Shown: one piece after another, positions 47,766 through 58,753 of the stretch
How the letters are laid out: every line of letters begins with the position of its first letter
Position numbering within the stretch: position 1 is the first letter of the stretch
NCBI GenBank assembly: GCA_918026815.1
Contig: CAKJVC010000089.1
Location: 1-64,000 of the forward strand
Direction: 5' to 3'
DNA from: Chalara sp. BL73
Lineage: Eukaryota > Ascomycota > Leotiomycetes > Helotiales
DNA: 64,000 nt
Notes under the pieces: model-generated
Told to the model about the DNA's origin: nothing
Seen by the model: only the letters and a program-made list of their open reading frames with translations
Databases searched by the model: none
Position numbers and translations under genes: made by a program

Positions 47766-50615
47766 ATGTCCTTCGTATCACTCAATATCGTCGAAAGGGG
47801 GGCAGAGTCACAGACTGTGTCGGAACTCGCAAAGCGGATATTTATACCTCTCACGCCGACAAGTCCTCCCGGTCAAGTAGAAGCGAATACCGTTGACCCA
47901 TGGCAAAAATCGGGGAAATATGCACTGGGATGGACTTACTTTTGTATTATCTTGCTTGTCTTGGTGACTATCACCAGAATCTATCACGCCTGGACTGACA
48001 AACTACGCCAAGCAATGCATAAGCAAGAGGTAGAGAACTACTTGTCCCAGTGGCAACCCGAAGAGGAATATCCTATGGGCGACATGGCGACAGGCAGAAC
48101 CGTGGATCAACTCTTTCCACGACAAGGCGAGAAAGCGTATGAACTCTCTAGAGGCCAATCACATTGGTCGTCAATTGGAGCTGTCAACGATACTCTAGCA
48201 TTGTTTAGGTGGATCGTTTACCGCCCTATTCCTGAGATCAAGTGGAAGAAGAGAACTATGATTAGTTTCCCATCTTTAGCGGTAATTGGTATTCTCACCA
48301 TTGCCGTTGCATTCGTGTCACTTTACTGCTTCTTGCCACAACCTCTGTATTGGCAAAGCATTGAGTTTGGATCACCACCTCTAGCCATCCGATCTGGCAT
48401 GATCGCTGTTGCGATAGTCCCTTGGATCGTGGCCACTGCCATGAAAGCCAACCTCGTATCATTTCTGACTGGTATCAGCCATAACCGCCTAGCTGTATTT
48501 CACCGATGGGGCGGATATCTATGTTTGTTCCTGTCACTGGTTCATACTGTACCTTTCTATGTTCAGCCTGTATGGGAAGACGGAGGGAGGGCCACCTTTG
48601 ACAAGCTCTTCAACAACGGTACTGGATATGTATACGGCACTGGCATCGCATGCTTGGTACCCCTTGGCTGGCTATGTATTGCCTCCTTACCAACACTGCG
48701 GAATATTGCATACGAATTATTTGCCCTCATGCACATCCCAGTTTCAGTATTGTTTGTCGCAATGCTATTCTGGCATACTCAAAACTATCTCACATCCTGG
48801 AGCTACTTGTACGCAACCACTGCCATCTGGGTTCTCTCATATCTTATGAGAATGTTTAATCTGAATTGGTTCAAGCCTTGGAGAAATGCTTGGTTAATTG
48901 GAGATGAAGCGGCAGTCACGTTGATGGCTGAGAATGCGATCAAAGTCACAATTCCAACTCAGATGACTTGGCGGCCCGGCCAATTTGTCTACTTGAGAAT
49001 GCCTGGGATTTCGATCTTCGAGAATCACCCGTTTACAATCTCCTCCCTTTGCAGCGAGGATTTCCCTTCGGAGTATGGCGATCTCTATAGAGACTGTACC
49101 TTGGTATTCCGTCCATTTGGGGGCTTCACCAAGAAGGTCCTTGAGACTGCAATTGAAAGAGGTCCTTTCAAAACCTATCGCGCTTACCTTGATGGCCCAT
49201 ATGGTGGTATGCAGCGTGAGTTAGCGGCGTTCGATACTGTGATTCTATTCGCTGGAGGCAGTGGGATTACAGCTATAGTGTCACAGTTGCTTGAGTTGAT
49301 TAAGCGAATGAGGGATGGAAAGGCTGTAACGAAGAAAATAGAAGTCGTTTGGGCATTGAAGAGATTAGAAGCTATGGACTGGTTCAAGGAGGAACTTCGC
49401 ATCTGTAGAGAGTTCGCCCCTCCCGACACAGTCACTTGTCAATTTTATGTGACAGCAGCGAAGAGACAAACAAGGATTGGTATGGGCGAAAGGGAGAGGG
49501 CGCCTCGGCCAATTAGCACGATGCTACATGATAAACTAGATGGTTTCGTAGCTGGCATAGCTTCGAAGCGAAATTCAGCAATGATTCGAGATGAAGCTCA
49601 AGGAGATCCCGATAGAGAGGCTGAACTAAGAGCGGAGCAGGAAGATGCCATCACTTCGTTACCGCGGCCGAAGCACTTACAACCTAAAGTGTTCCCCCCT
49701 CCACCACAAACCTCATTCCCACCACCTCCTAATAAGGCCACCAAGCAGACATCCACAAAGATGGAAAGGAAGAACTCGTTAAGAGCATTAGAAGGAAAGA
49801 GCGTCAAAGATAGACGACAATCCTCAGCATCTATAGCATCCGAACATGACTCCCACGAAGCAACAACGAAGTTCCTTAGTCCTCATTCATCATCAACCAT
49901 AAGATCCACTCACAGAGAATTCCATTTCCCGCCACCATCGCCAAGCAGCAACTCCCCTAAGTTCAACTTTGCTCCTCCTTCTCCACGTCAGGCCTACAAT
50001 CCCCAGAATTGGCCTCCTCCGCCTCCTCCGGGACCACCACCGAGAGACGGCTATCGGCCTGAGAGCTTCATATCTCAAGACCACAAGCACAACTCCTACC
50101 AGCCATCCGAATACTCCCAACCTCCATCATCCACATACGCCCCAACGCCATCCGCACCTTCCGCACCATCTTACACATCCCATCCTCCACCACCAGAGCC
50201 ACCTTCCCAGCCAGCTGCACCTGCTCCAGCCCACCTCCGCGGAAAATCGATCGACCTGCATGTTCAGATCCCATCCGCACCACAGCCCGCAGCGGCAAAC
50301 TTCGACTTTGGGTTCCCAACCACACCCACCGAGTTCCAGAAGAATCTCATGCGCTTCGCATTTGTAGCCCCTAAAAAGAAGGAAGGCTGGAGCACCGAGT
50401 ACGGCAGACCAGACCTTGGTTATATGCTGAAAGACATGGCTACCGGGGGCGTGGATGGGAAAGGGATTTTCGGACGGAGGACGTGTGTCTTTGTGTGTGG
50501 GCCACCGAGTATGCGGGTTGATGTTGCCAATACGGTTGCGCGGTTACAGGCGGATATTTGGGGGGATGATAGTAAGGATGAGATTTTCTTACATACAGAG
50601 AACTATGCGATATAG
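47766..50615 (+). CDS. Ferric reductase-like transmembrane flavocytochrome (FRE/NOX superfamily)
   Basis: An intronless frame of 949 residues. About seven hydrophobic membrane spans lie between residues 56 and 370. They include the heme-bearing pair with histidines in ISHNRLAVFHRWGGYLCLF, SLVHTVPFYV, LMHIPVS and LFWHT. The FAD site is HPFTISS (about residue 421). NADPH contacts are GGSGIT (about 497) and the C-terminal CGPPSM (about 911), ending in HTENYAI. Members move electrons from cytosolic NADPH across the plasma membrane to ferric iron or copper chelates, or to oxygen. A Pro/Ser-rich disordered insertion of about 280 residues (roughly 570-850, with a poly-Pro run) interrupts the NADPH-binding domain. 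The N-terminus has no signal peptide. ATG 47766 is chosen; there is a stop-free GTG two codons earlier only. The neighbour on the other strand is a convergent Rab escort gene. Confidence 0.93.
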   Translation: MSFVSLNIVERGAESQTVSELAKRIFIPLTPTSPPGQVEANTVDPWQKSGKYALGWTYFCIILLVLVTITRIYHAWTDKLRQAMHKQEVENYLSQWQPEEEYPMGDMATGRTVDQLFPRQGEKAYELSRGQSHWSSIGAVNDTLALFRWIVYRPIPEIKWKKRTMISFPSLAVIGILTIAVAFVSLYCFLPQPLYWQSIEFGSPPLAIRSGMIAVAIVPWIVATAMKANLVSFLTGISHNRLAVFHRWGGYLCLFLSLVHTVPFYVQPVWEDGGRATFDKLFNNGTGYVYGTGIACLVPLGWLCIASLPTLRNIAYELFALMHIPVSVLFVAMLFWHTQNYLTSWSYLYATTAIWVLSYLMRMFNLNWFKPWRNAWLIGDEAAVTLMAENAIKVTIPTQMTWRPGQFVYLRMPGISIFENHPFTISSLCSEDFPSEYGDLYRDCTLVFRPFGGFTKKVLETAIERGPFKTYRAYLDGPYGGMQRELAAFDTVILFAGGSGITAIVSQLLELIKRMRDGKAVTKKIEVVWALKRLEAMDWFKEELRICREFAPPDTVTCQFYVTAAKRQTRIGMGERERAPRPISTMLHDKLDGFVAGIASKRNSAMIRDEAQGDPDREAELRAEQEDAITSLPRPKHLQPKVFPPPPQTSFPPPPNKATKQTSTKMERKNSLRALEGKSVKDRRQSSASIASEHDSHEATTKFLSPHSSSTIRSTHREFHFPPPSPSSNSPKFNFAPPSPRQAYNPQNWPPPPPPGPPPRDGYRPESFISQDHKHNSYQPSEYSQPPSSTYAPTPSAPSAPSYTSHPPPPEPPSQPAAPAPAHLRGKSIDLHVQIPSAPQPAAANFDFGFPTTPTEFQKNLMRFAFVAPKKKEGWSTEYGRPDLGYMLKDMATGGVDGKGIFGRRTCVFVCGPPSMRVDVANTVARLQADIWGDDSKDEIFLHTENYAI

Positions 50616-51022
50616 AATGGGATAGGAAGGGTAATGATGATGTCAATTGGAAGGGGCAAATGGCGTTGTGAATATACCATTGCTTATAGTTTTTTGAGAG
50701 ACATCTATATCGGGCATAATTGAGCGGCACTTTAAACTTTGAGAAATGAGTGCTTAGTTCTTCGTGTCTGCACCTTTAGATGGCCAAGTCTCACAACATT
50801 GTGACCATCTCCAAGTAGCCTCGACTGGGTTGCATAATAAGATGGACTAATTCACAAACCTACCACTGTGCTGGCATTGTTCACATCACTTCAGATGTGT
50901 TGTTAAGGTATTGATTGGTATGTTGATGGAAGAGAAGACTCAAGTGTCTTATTGAACATATGTCGAACTTCCAGGGTGACTAAATTTGACGCTATGCCCG
51001 GTTCCACAACACCTTACACTAG
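50616..51022. other. Convergent 3' intergenic spacer
   Basis: About 400 bp separating two gene ends. Nothing recognised. Confidence 0.5.
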
Positions 51023-52831
51023 CTAATACCCGTCAATATCATTATCATCATTGTCTGAATTTATACCGGCGCGGTCCTCGAAACACATGAACTCCAGTCC
51101 TTGTCCTGCCTCACCCATAATCTTCTTCCATTCTTCCTCCACATCGTTGAGCATTTCATCATCAAAAGCCAAATCCAATGCATCATATATCCTGGGATAC
51201 GCATGACCCGACACTGCATTCTGTTGATGCTCATAGGACAGACTATACAAAAGCTTGCCGGCTCTATCCTCTGCTATCATAAGAAATTCTGCCACTGCCG
51301 CTCCCAAAAGCGCTTTACTACTACTTGTTCGGTGAGTTGCGACATAGAGCACACCTATTAAGTAGTCAGTGGAAGTCACATAAACGTTGTGTATCAATTG
51401 TAAAATTAAACAAGCATCATCAGACTGTCAGAGGTATATTATCGTCAGGTTAATCAGACAATGTAGATAAGTATTCATAAGTTGGTTCATCATGTAATGC
51501 GTAAGAGAACAGATTAATCGCAGCAAGAACAGACGTATACTCACATTGTCCGGCTGGGCATTCGCCAGTCTCACCAGAATGAGCCATGATATATATAGGG
51601 TGAGTCTGTACAAGGACGCTAGTGGTAAGCGTTCCTGGGGGAAATACGATAACTGACACAGCAGCTAGAGGAGCGCCTTCGATCGTACTTTTAAATAGAG
51701 ACTGGAGTGGCGATGACACGATTGCAATGATCTTAGACACAACTACTTTGCTGGACGAAAATTTATCGATGCCCGATAGATTTTGAGAAGCTGCATCTCG
51801 AATGATGTGTTTGGTCTTCACCGCTTCTCCATTGGAAAGAACAACCTCCACAGGTTGGTCGGCAACGGTCGTAGCAGATTTGACGCCAGCGCCGAGAACA
51901 TATACACCGCCACCAACGGCACCGGCTCGGCAGGCGACTTGCGCAATCTCAGCACCACCACCCCATTTCGGGAACACAGCACCAAAACCAGGGCCAAATT
52001 TTCCAATCGAAGTAAGGTGCCTGGCTATCCTCGGTAAAGAGTATCTAACAGTCGTTTCCGCGGGCGTGTTGTATGAAAGAGTAAGAGCTGTGATTATTGT
52101 ATGCAGGTTGAAAGGCAGCTGAAATTGGGAAGAGAGAAAGTCGGGCAATGACTTTTCTGCCTGAGCTTCCCAGATCTCAGGTTGGTTCTGAAAATCGACC
52201 ACAAATTTCAAGAACTTCATCAGGCTTCGCTTAGCACGAAGATTGATACTCTTATTCTCAAAGATATCCTCTCGTCCATTCGGCAGACGGCTTAGCATTC
52301 CCTGAAAGTCTAAGCTCGGCTTTTCGTAGATCCACCAATTGCCCACAGCTTGAAACTCAAGCTGCTTGTATACCTTCGAGGAGACGAGTTGTGCCAAGAG
52401 TTGGGACCTCGTGTATATAATCTGCGGTGAGAGAGTAAGAGTGTATGCTCGAGAGAACGAGAGCTTCTGCTCTCCCTCGGCCATCGGTTTCCATGATGAA
52501 GCATTCTGGAAGGGTTGTGTTGACGATTCTTGAACTTGTCAGTCCTGTTCACACATCAAGATGAGCAAGCCAGATTCACCTGTAGCCAACTTCTCTACCC
52601 ATTCATCCGCTTCTTGCAAGTTGAATGCAGCGTCGGGGCCTCCATAATATTCATTCTTATCGAGGTGCAGAATCTTCTTTTCGGAGCGGGACAATGCTCT
52701 TCAAGGACATCTCGAGTCAGTCAGAGATGTCCTTCACTAAAAGACGATGAAGCTCACAAGGCAAGTAAGGATTGGCGTAACCCTGTCCCCTCAATCACTA
52801 CATCCCAGCTTGTTTCGCTCAAGGACTCCAT
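51023..52831 (-). CDS. MRS6: Rab escort protein / Rab GDI superfamily (MRS6-type)
   Basis: Exons 52831-52758, 52698-52580, 52534-51545 and 51354-51023 join in frame to give 504 residues. The N-terminal dinucleotide-like motif DVVIEGTGLRQSLLALALS is assembled across intron 1, followed by LHLDKNEYYGG, both hallmarks of GDI/REP proteins. SFSRAYTLTLSPQIIYTRS, YSLPRIARHLTSIGKFGPGF and YPKWGGGAE-like sequence (PKWGGGAEIAQ) follow. REP presents newly made Rab GTPases to geranylgeranyl transferase II and is essential for vesicle traffic. The length and the GECPAGQCVLY ending favour REP over the shorter GDI. The last intron (51355-51544) is 190 bp, long for this window; unspliced, the frame stays open for about 30 more codons, giving a truncated alternative end. 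Confidence 0.9.
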
Positions 52832-53804
52832 TGTTATTCATTTTTGTTTATGAGTGAGCGAAAGATGTGACTTCTGGGCAAAGTACACAAGGAATTTAAT
52901 GTAGCCGCTTGACGCTAGACCGTAAATGGACATTTAGGCGAGGGATCAACCACAAATTTCTTCCAGCCAATGTTGATTCTCTGCTCCTTATCCATTCAAC
53001 CAGACGCACGACTCTGCCTTCCTACAGAGCTGTGTTAAAGAGAAGCCTTTCAGTAGGCTCCTCGATATTGGATGGCAGATGAATATGGCGTCCTGTATCT
53101 ACTGCTCTGGAATTAAAGCCTGAAAGATGCGGTTCGTGAAGGCACTCTACAAATCTACTTCTTACTTAAAACCCTGAACCACCAGTTAGATACGTTCCAA
53201 CGGCTTTTGTTGGCATAGCACGCATCTTTATTAGCCTGAGCGGCAACTATATAACTGTTAAGAACAGGGTGAGACGCCATCGAATCTACATCAGAGGCAG
53301 TAGACTTGGATGGCATGAAGGGATTATTCAGGTATCGCCCGTTTAAGTGCTTGCCAACAGGCCTGACCACGTAGAGAATTTACGTTTGGAGTTTCTAGGA
53401 TGCTAGCTTGTGGAGCCATGACAAAATGCATTTGAAACTTGTGCATTAAAGCCACATATCCATCCCATCTCACTGCCAAGTTTTAAACCAGGCAGTGTAG
53501 CTAGACAGACAAAGTAGCCAATGTGCCTCAATCTCCGGAAATGGGAATAGTATTCAGCTTCATCCACACTGTGGATAGAAAGCTACCATTCCCAGTAGAT
53601 ACGAAGTCTCGCCTGGGCTTCAGGGTTTATTCAAGTAGTAAGATGCGCCAAAAAGCGACTTCGTACCTGACTTGGTGGTTACCTATTCTGTTGGATGATT
53701 CACGCATATGAACAAATAGAAGAGGGAATGCCTATATAGCCGTGCTGAGTCCTCAAGACCACTTACAAAAACATCATACTCTTTAAAGTTAATATTGCGG
53801 CACT
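52832..53804. other. Intergenic region
   Basis: About 1 kb with only short unrecognised frames. It holds the promoter of the Rab escort gene on the minus strand. Confidence 0.45.
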
Positions 53805-55206
53805 ATGCCTGTATATTATGTAGATGAAACCTTGGGCACTGCCTTCCGTCGTGTGAGCCTATTGAATATACTCCGTTCCTCTCTTGACCTAGTGGATCCC
53901 TCGCCTGCCATTCAGGATTCTTTTCGTCTGATCTATCTACTTCTCCTCTCCAACCATATTGACCAAACCTACGAGCTCCTTTGCCTCTTTTACAAACACG
54001 CCGAAGCCATTGTTCCACCTCAGAACAATAGCTCAAGCCTCGGAGTCTCTAGTATTCCCAGGTCCAACATCGTCCCATACTTCTTTTTGCAAAGAACAAG
54101 ATGCACCCGGACTACAAGGACCATATTTCCCCGGCTTATCCTTCCAAGGAAAGGATGGTAGAAGCATTAGAAGCAGCGAAAAAAAACTGTTCGCTTAGCC
54201 GCAAGGGCGAATTTCTGGGTGGAATTATGATGCAGAAGCACCCAAACGGCCTTCGTACTTGCCGTACCGATGATTAGTGGCTGATCTCGCGATCCGTGTG
54301 GGACAGTTGGAGACCGCCGCCGACGTGATCGCAGGTGGGCTAAATAGTGACCGCTTCATGAATGGTGTAGCCTTGGAGGACTGCCTCAACGTACCAGGGA
54401 TCTATGATGTTTTGCCCCTTCTGGCAAAGAAAGGCAAAGCGGGTAACCCGTTCTATATTGAAAAGAACGATGCGGAGACGATGGTGAGCGAGATCACCAA
54501 AATGGTAAAGTTGAGGGTCCAAGAAGGGCGCCAGTGGTCTCTGGCGGCGGAGAAGGTAGGATGGAAGGAGCTATTAGATAGGCTTGCAAAGGGTGCATAG
54601 GCCGTAAATGAAAAACACTATCTCTGCAGAAGAGGTCCTATTTTCCCCTGCAACCGAAAGAGGGATTGAAGTTGTGGAGAAAGAGCTTGCGAACTCCCTA
54701 GGGATTTTGAAGAGATGCTCAAAGTTTCAAATGGGTGAGATTATTACTCTTGCCAGTATATATGATTGGCCTGCCTGTCGGAATACTGACCTACTGGATA
54801 AATTATAGATTCAAAGGAGGCTGGCACTTGTTTGCTGGAGGAATAGCGGGGATTCAAGGCATTACCTCCGAAGATACAATCCTCGGGGCTACTATTCAAG
54901 ACTATATTAGCATAGGCATGGAGTGGAATGAAGAGGCTGAGGTGAATGTGGTTTAGATGGACCCCGCCTCGGACTGCGATGGCTATGAGCATTACATTAT
55001 CCCACTGGCCGTATGGAAAGTAAGTATACTGGGTAAAGATGCCAATTGGGGGGCCGGGGGGCGGTTATCGATACGGACGCGCTGCAGCTTGGTCAGAGCG
55101 GACTGGTTGGAATTCCGTACGGGACTGGGTTGTGGCTTGCGTGGAGGAGGTAGAAGGCATGGTCAAGAAAGGAGAAAGGGTTGACTATGATTGCAGTGAG
55201 ATCTGA
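53805..55206 (+). pseudogene. Unrecognised coding stretch broken by several frameshifts
   Basis: Protein-like frames follow one another on the plus strand. The first is MPVYYVDETLGTAFRRVSLL from 53805. A second reads DYKDHISPAYPSKERMVEA and continues to HPNGLRTCRTDD, ending in TAG at 54273. A third starts ADLAIRVGQLETAADV (from 54280) and runs to LLDRLAKGA, stop 54600. A fourth is 54608-54960, with more pieces to about 55206, where RDWVVACVEEVEGMVKK is read in yet another frame behind G-rich runs (near 55050-55062). The pieces look like parts of one or two genes split by 1-2 nt indels, for example between TDD and ADLAIRV. I do not recognise the family. Either a decayed gene or sequence errors. 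Confidence 0.4.
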
Positions 55207-55837
55207 CCCGTTGGATCGGTATAAACGAAAGTATTGCCCCCATAGATGGAGGTTAGTATTGAGCAATAATGACAGTAGATCTCGAGCCACATGGAAATTA
55301 AGATAAATTAATTGCCCAATGGGGCCACTATACTAGTTCCTAAGGAGGTCTTAAAAGGCTGGTCTTGACGACAGGATGACTAGGAGTAATCATAAGCACA
55401 CGGAACTCATACATGCACGTATTAAGAACGAAAGCAGAGTGATATGTGATGTACATCCTCCAATTCCTTCATAAATGAGAGCCTTGTGTATAAATCTGCA
55501 AATAACCCTGTTTTCGTGCCCGCATGCCTTGTCGTCAGTTCATATCCATATCCATATCCATATCCATATCCATATCCATATCCATATCCATATCCAAACA
55601 CTAAGAAAAGACCAATGACTGTTCAATAAAATAATATGCCCAAATAAATGTGTAGGGCCGCATGACTGCTGCCTACGCAAGCTCCCTGAAAGTTTCGTTC
55701 TGTTGCCCAATTTATGAACCTCGCCAAGACGACTAACCACCCAAACCAACCTTTGCGCCTAGCAATCGAATATGGCATAAGACTAATCATAACTCATAAA
55801 CTCGTAAGAAATCCTACATCAAAACACCCTTCATACA
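55207..55837. other. Intergenic region with hexamer microsatellite
   Basis: No gene. Contains the ATATCC tandem repeat at 55541-55596 and the 3' flank of the phosphatase gene on the minus strand. Confidence 0.5.
55541..55596. repeat. ATATCC hexamer microsatellite
   Basis: About nine uninterrupted copies of a 6-bp unit. Translated on the minus strand it would give a Trp-Ile repeat, which is an artefact. Confidence 0.95.
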
Positions 55838-58012
55838 TCACCTTGCGTACGGCTTGTTCATCGCAGCCACCTCACGCGCAATGTCTGGCCACTCTAACTC
55901 CCGCTTGAACGGCTCCTCGGAATTATTTGCGCCTCGTAATTTCTCCTCCCACTTTAGTAATTCGTAAGAGAACCGTAGATGTGGTTGAATAATGACGTTT
56001 AGCCGTCTAGCGCGGACAAAACAGTAAGCACGAGGAAAGGAAAGGCCCATACTCCGCATCACCTCCGCTATACAAATTGTCGCTGATCGAGAAACACCTA
56101 CGCGGCAATGGACTAATGTCGCTGTTTTGTTGGTTCTCCCTCGATCTATTCCAGTCAAGTCAGATTGGGCTAGCGTTGATGGGCAGGGAAACGAACCGAT
56201 AAATCCTAGACACCTTTCAAACTCGTCTGTCAGAGGATCAACCCCATTATCTTGCACTCTTTGTACAGTCATCACATTATCTAGTCCCCATCTCTGTTCC
56301 TCCCTGTCTTTCCAAGATGCAGTTTCTCCAACGCTCAAGATCTGACGTATGCCCATCTTCCTCAGTAGATCAGGGTTGTTTGCATGGCCTAGGTTCCCCA
56401 GATACATATAATCTGTGATGCGCGAAGGCAAAGATCCATCCATCTGTTTGATCCATTCTGGCTCTTCCTTTGCGAGGTTCGTAATCTCAATTAATGACTT
56501 ATTTGCATTTTTGGGTGACTCTGAGAGCAGACGAGGCGCAATAGATGTCAAAAAGGCAACGTCTGATGGATAGGCAAAAAAATTACGTTGCTTGGAGATG
56601 TGGAGATCAAGCCATGCTGTAGGAACAGGAAGCCCTGTAGCATAGGTAAAGTAGGACAAGGCGAGTAGTGTTGACTCGGTATAGCCGTCTGTACAGTGTA
56701 TAAGAATCTTGCGTTCACGTATTTGCGAAGATTTCGGGGATAGCGGTTCTAGGGGCATTGGAGAATCGCCTTCAGCATCCGTCTCCAATCTAGCACTTGT
56801 TGCTGGGATAATACCGTGAGAAAGGTTGTAGAGCCACCTGCAAGTTTCGAGAACGCCATCAGCTTCGGCATGCGACCAGGTGGGCGGCATAATACTCCCA
56901 GATGAAGGAAATTCGAGATATGTTAGATGTAGCGAGGCTTTGTCTTCTCCTTCGGCAATGGCTTGCAGAGCAAGTGGATTCAGCCGTCCAAGGTCACTGC
57001 ATTCGATGAGTATATCGTACTGCTCATCACTTCCAAGAATTGTCGGATCTACTGCAGTATCAGGCGTTGGCCCTACCCAAACGTTATGATCTATCTCTGA
57101 TGCTTTCGTCATAGCACACATCTCGATTCTTTCCTGATGGGAAAAATCTAGCACCGCTCCAGTCATCTGTCCTTGGGAGTTGATAGCCACAAAGTCTGGA
57201 TGGTTTTTCTCAAATTGACTGAACGGACTCACGCACACAAAAGTGTTGTACTGAGGTAATTCATGGCCTTTCTCCACGTGTGATTCAAACCATGACCGCT
57301 GCGCCGTAGCAACATCTTTTGACAACTTGCGGACCTCCACATCATCGTCACCATATATGATTACGTCTGACAGCATCGCTGATTTTGCTGCTTGGATCTG
57401 AAAATTACGAACAGAAAAGCCCTCTCTAGGATCGACTTCTTTGAAAGCCGCCCCCGTGGTGGCTTCGAGAAGGAACTCCTCTGGGGCAATTGCACCTTTC
57501 AATCTAGAGGTGGTCAAATCTCCTCCCGCTTTAACAATTGTCAAACCACGCAGGCATTTTGGCGTCTTTCGAAGATTTCTGCGCCGTGCAATGAAGAAGG
57601 CTTGCTGAATATGGTTGGCTGGGTGCAAGCCATGGAACCATGGGAAGACCTGTGACGCATCTGGCAAAGGTTGTCCCGCAACATGCTGCAGAGCTGCCAC
57701 CACCCCCGCGGCATCAATTTCATAAACAATCAGATTTCCTATGGATCTGAGTTTATAATTCTCTGGCGGATAGAGAAGTGAGCGTGGGGCGAGGAGTATT
57801 TCTTTGGATGGTGGAGACTGGGGAGGGGTATCTGGTTTCTGAGACGGCGCAGGCCCCGGAGGACAGATGGGTAAGTGTTTGTTTGGGATCGGCAAAGGGC
57901 ATGCTGCGGAGGTATTGATGCTATCGAGACTGAGAGTTGGCGTCAAAGGGTGAGGAGAGGATGTGCGAGTATGCCCCGACGGGATCGGGCGTGGGAGTGC
58001 AATTGTAGCCAT
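55838..58012 (-). CDS. PPS1: Dual-specificity protein phosphatase, PPS1-like
   Basis: Exon 1 (58012-56197) and exon 2 (56145-55838) give 707 residues after removing a 51-bp intron. The catalytic signature HCRVGVSRSAT (Cys nucleophile, Arg) lies near the C-terminus, preceded by SLPSRITDYMYLGNLGHANN, the usual start of a dual-specificity phosphatase fold. Upstream, ILIHCTDGYTESTLLALSYF looks like a second, phosphatase-like HC-x5 loop, a feature of Pps1-type proteins. The N-terminus is Pro/Ser-rich. Family knowledge: yeast Pps1 is linked to S-phase and cell-cycle control. The 51-bp intron (56146-56196; donor GTTCGT, acceptor GGAATAG) contains no stop and is a multiple of three. Unspliced transcript would therefore encode 17 extra residues just before the catalytic loop. 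Confidence 0.88.
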   Translation of the reverse strand: MATIALPRPIPSGHTRTSSPHPLTPTLSLDSINTSAACPLPIPNKHLPICPPGPAPSQKPDTPPQSPPSKEILLAPRSLLYPPENYKLRSIGNLIVYEIDAAGVVAALQHVAGQPLPDASQVFPWFHGLHPANHIQQAFFIARRRNLRKTPKCLRGLTIVKAGGDLTTSRLKGAIAPEEFLLEATTGAAFKEVDPREGFSVRNFQIQAAKSAMLSDVIIYGDDDVEVRKLSKDVATAQRSWFESHVEKGHELPQYNTFVCVSPFSQFEKNHPDFVAINSQGQMTGAVLDFSHQERIEMCAMTKASEIDHNVWVGPTPDTAVDPTILGSDEQYDILIECSDLGRLNPLALQAIAEGEDKASLHLTYLEFPSSGSIMPPTWSHAEADGVLETCRWLYNLSHGIIPATSARLETDAEGDSPMPLEPLSPKSSQIRERKILIHCTDGYTESTLLALSYFTYATGLPVPTAWLDLHISKQRNFFAYPSDVAFLTSIAPRLLSESPKNANKSLIEITNLAKEEPEWIKQMDGSLPSRITDYMYLGNLGHANNPDLLRKMGIRQILSVGETASWKDREEQRWGLDNVMTVQRVQDNGVDPLTDEFERCLGFIGSFPCPSTLAQSDLTGIDRGRTNKTATLVHCRVGVSRSATICIAEVMRSMGLSFPRAYCFVRARRLNVIIQPHLRFSYELLKWEEKLRGANNSEEPFKRELEWPDIAREVAAMNKPYAR

Positions 58013-58385
58013 GTCAAGCTACCCCTCAGATTGTTGCCCACAAGCTCTCGATATATGAGTTAGCACACAACATGTAAGGAGTCGATGTGGATTTTGAGAT
58101 GGAAGACAATCCGAGAGGAATGCGAGCGTGGTATGTTGGTTTAAGGAGATGTCAAGCAATAGTCAAACCGCAAGATAAGGGATAAACGAAGGGGGTAAAG
58201 CTATTGGCGTTAAATGGTCCCGTAATGCAAATAGAATTGTGCGGCGCAGGAAATAAAGTGCAATGCAAAGAAGAATGATGGATTATAGCAGATGATGCAG
58301 CGGTGGGAATTGGGGGATTGATGGTGGGAGTGATAGAAGGAGATGTTCCACAGACGGCATCGAGGCTTTAGTATGGGGTTTAGCA

Positions 58386-58435
58386 GCACTGCACTGCACT
58401 GTACTGTACTGTACTGTACTGTACAGTACAGTAAC
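58386..58435. repeat. CTGCA/CTGTA tandem repeat ending in a palindrome
   Basis: Three GCACT units grade into about five GTACT units. They end in a GTACAGTAC-type palindrome, so the tract can fold back on itself. Confidence 0.85.
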
Positions 58436-58715
58436 AGGGAGCAGCCTTATCACAACATTGGCAGAAAGGCCCTAGCCCAGTCCTAGCCTAGCCCTGGCCC
58501 TAATGCCAACCCCCAGCACGCCTTCAGATAAGCAAAGCAAGCAGATCTGCAATCACGAATTTTGGGCACACGATGCTGTAACACACTACGGCACTCAAAT
58601 AATGTATAACGTCCCTAGTGGTCGTAGGTAAGCAAGCAAGTAAGTAAGAAAGTAAGTGGGTAAGTACAGTACAGGATGGTACAATCCAGCTTTATGCCAT
58701 AGGCAGGGCAAAAAA

Positions 58716-58753
58716 GGAGGAGGAGGAGGAGGAGGAGGAGGAGGAGGAGGAGA
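58716..58753. repeat. GGA trinucleotide microsatellite
   Basis: About twelve GGA units following a run of A. Apparent poly-Gly and poly-Pro open frames over it are artefacts. Confidence 0.95.

Noticed and set aside
55540..55749. Minus-strand frame ending in a Trp-Ile repeat
   Set aside because: Produced by the ATATCC microsatellite.
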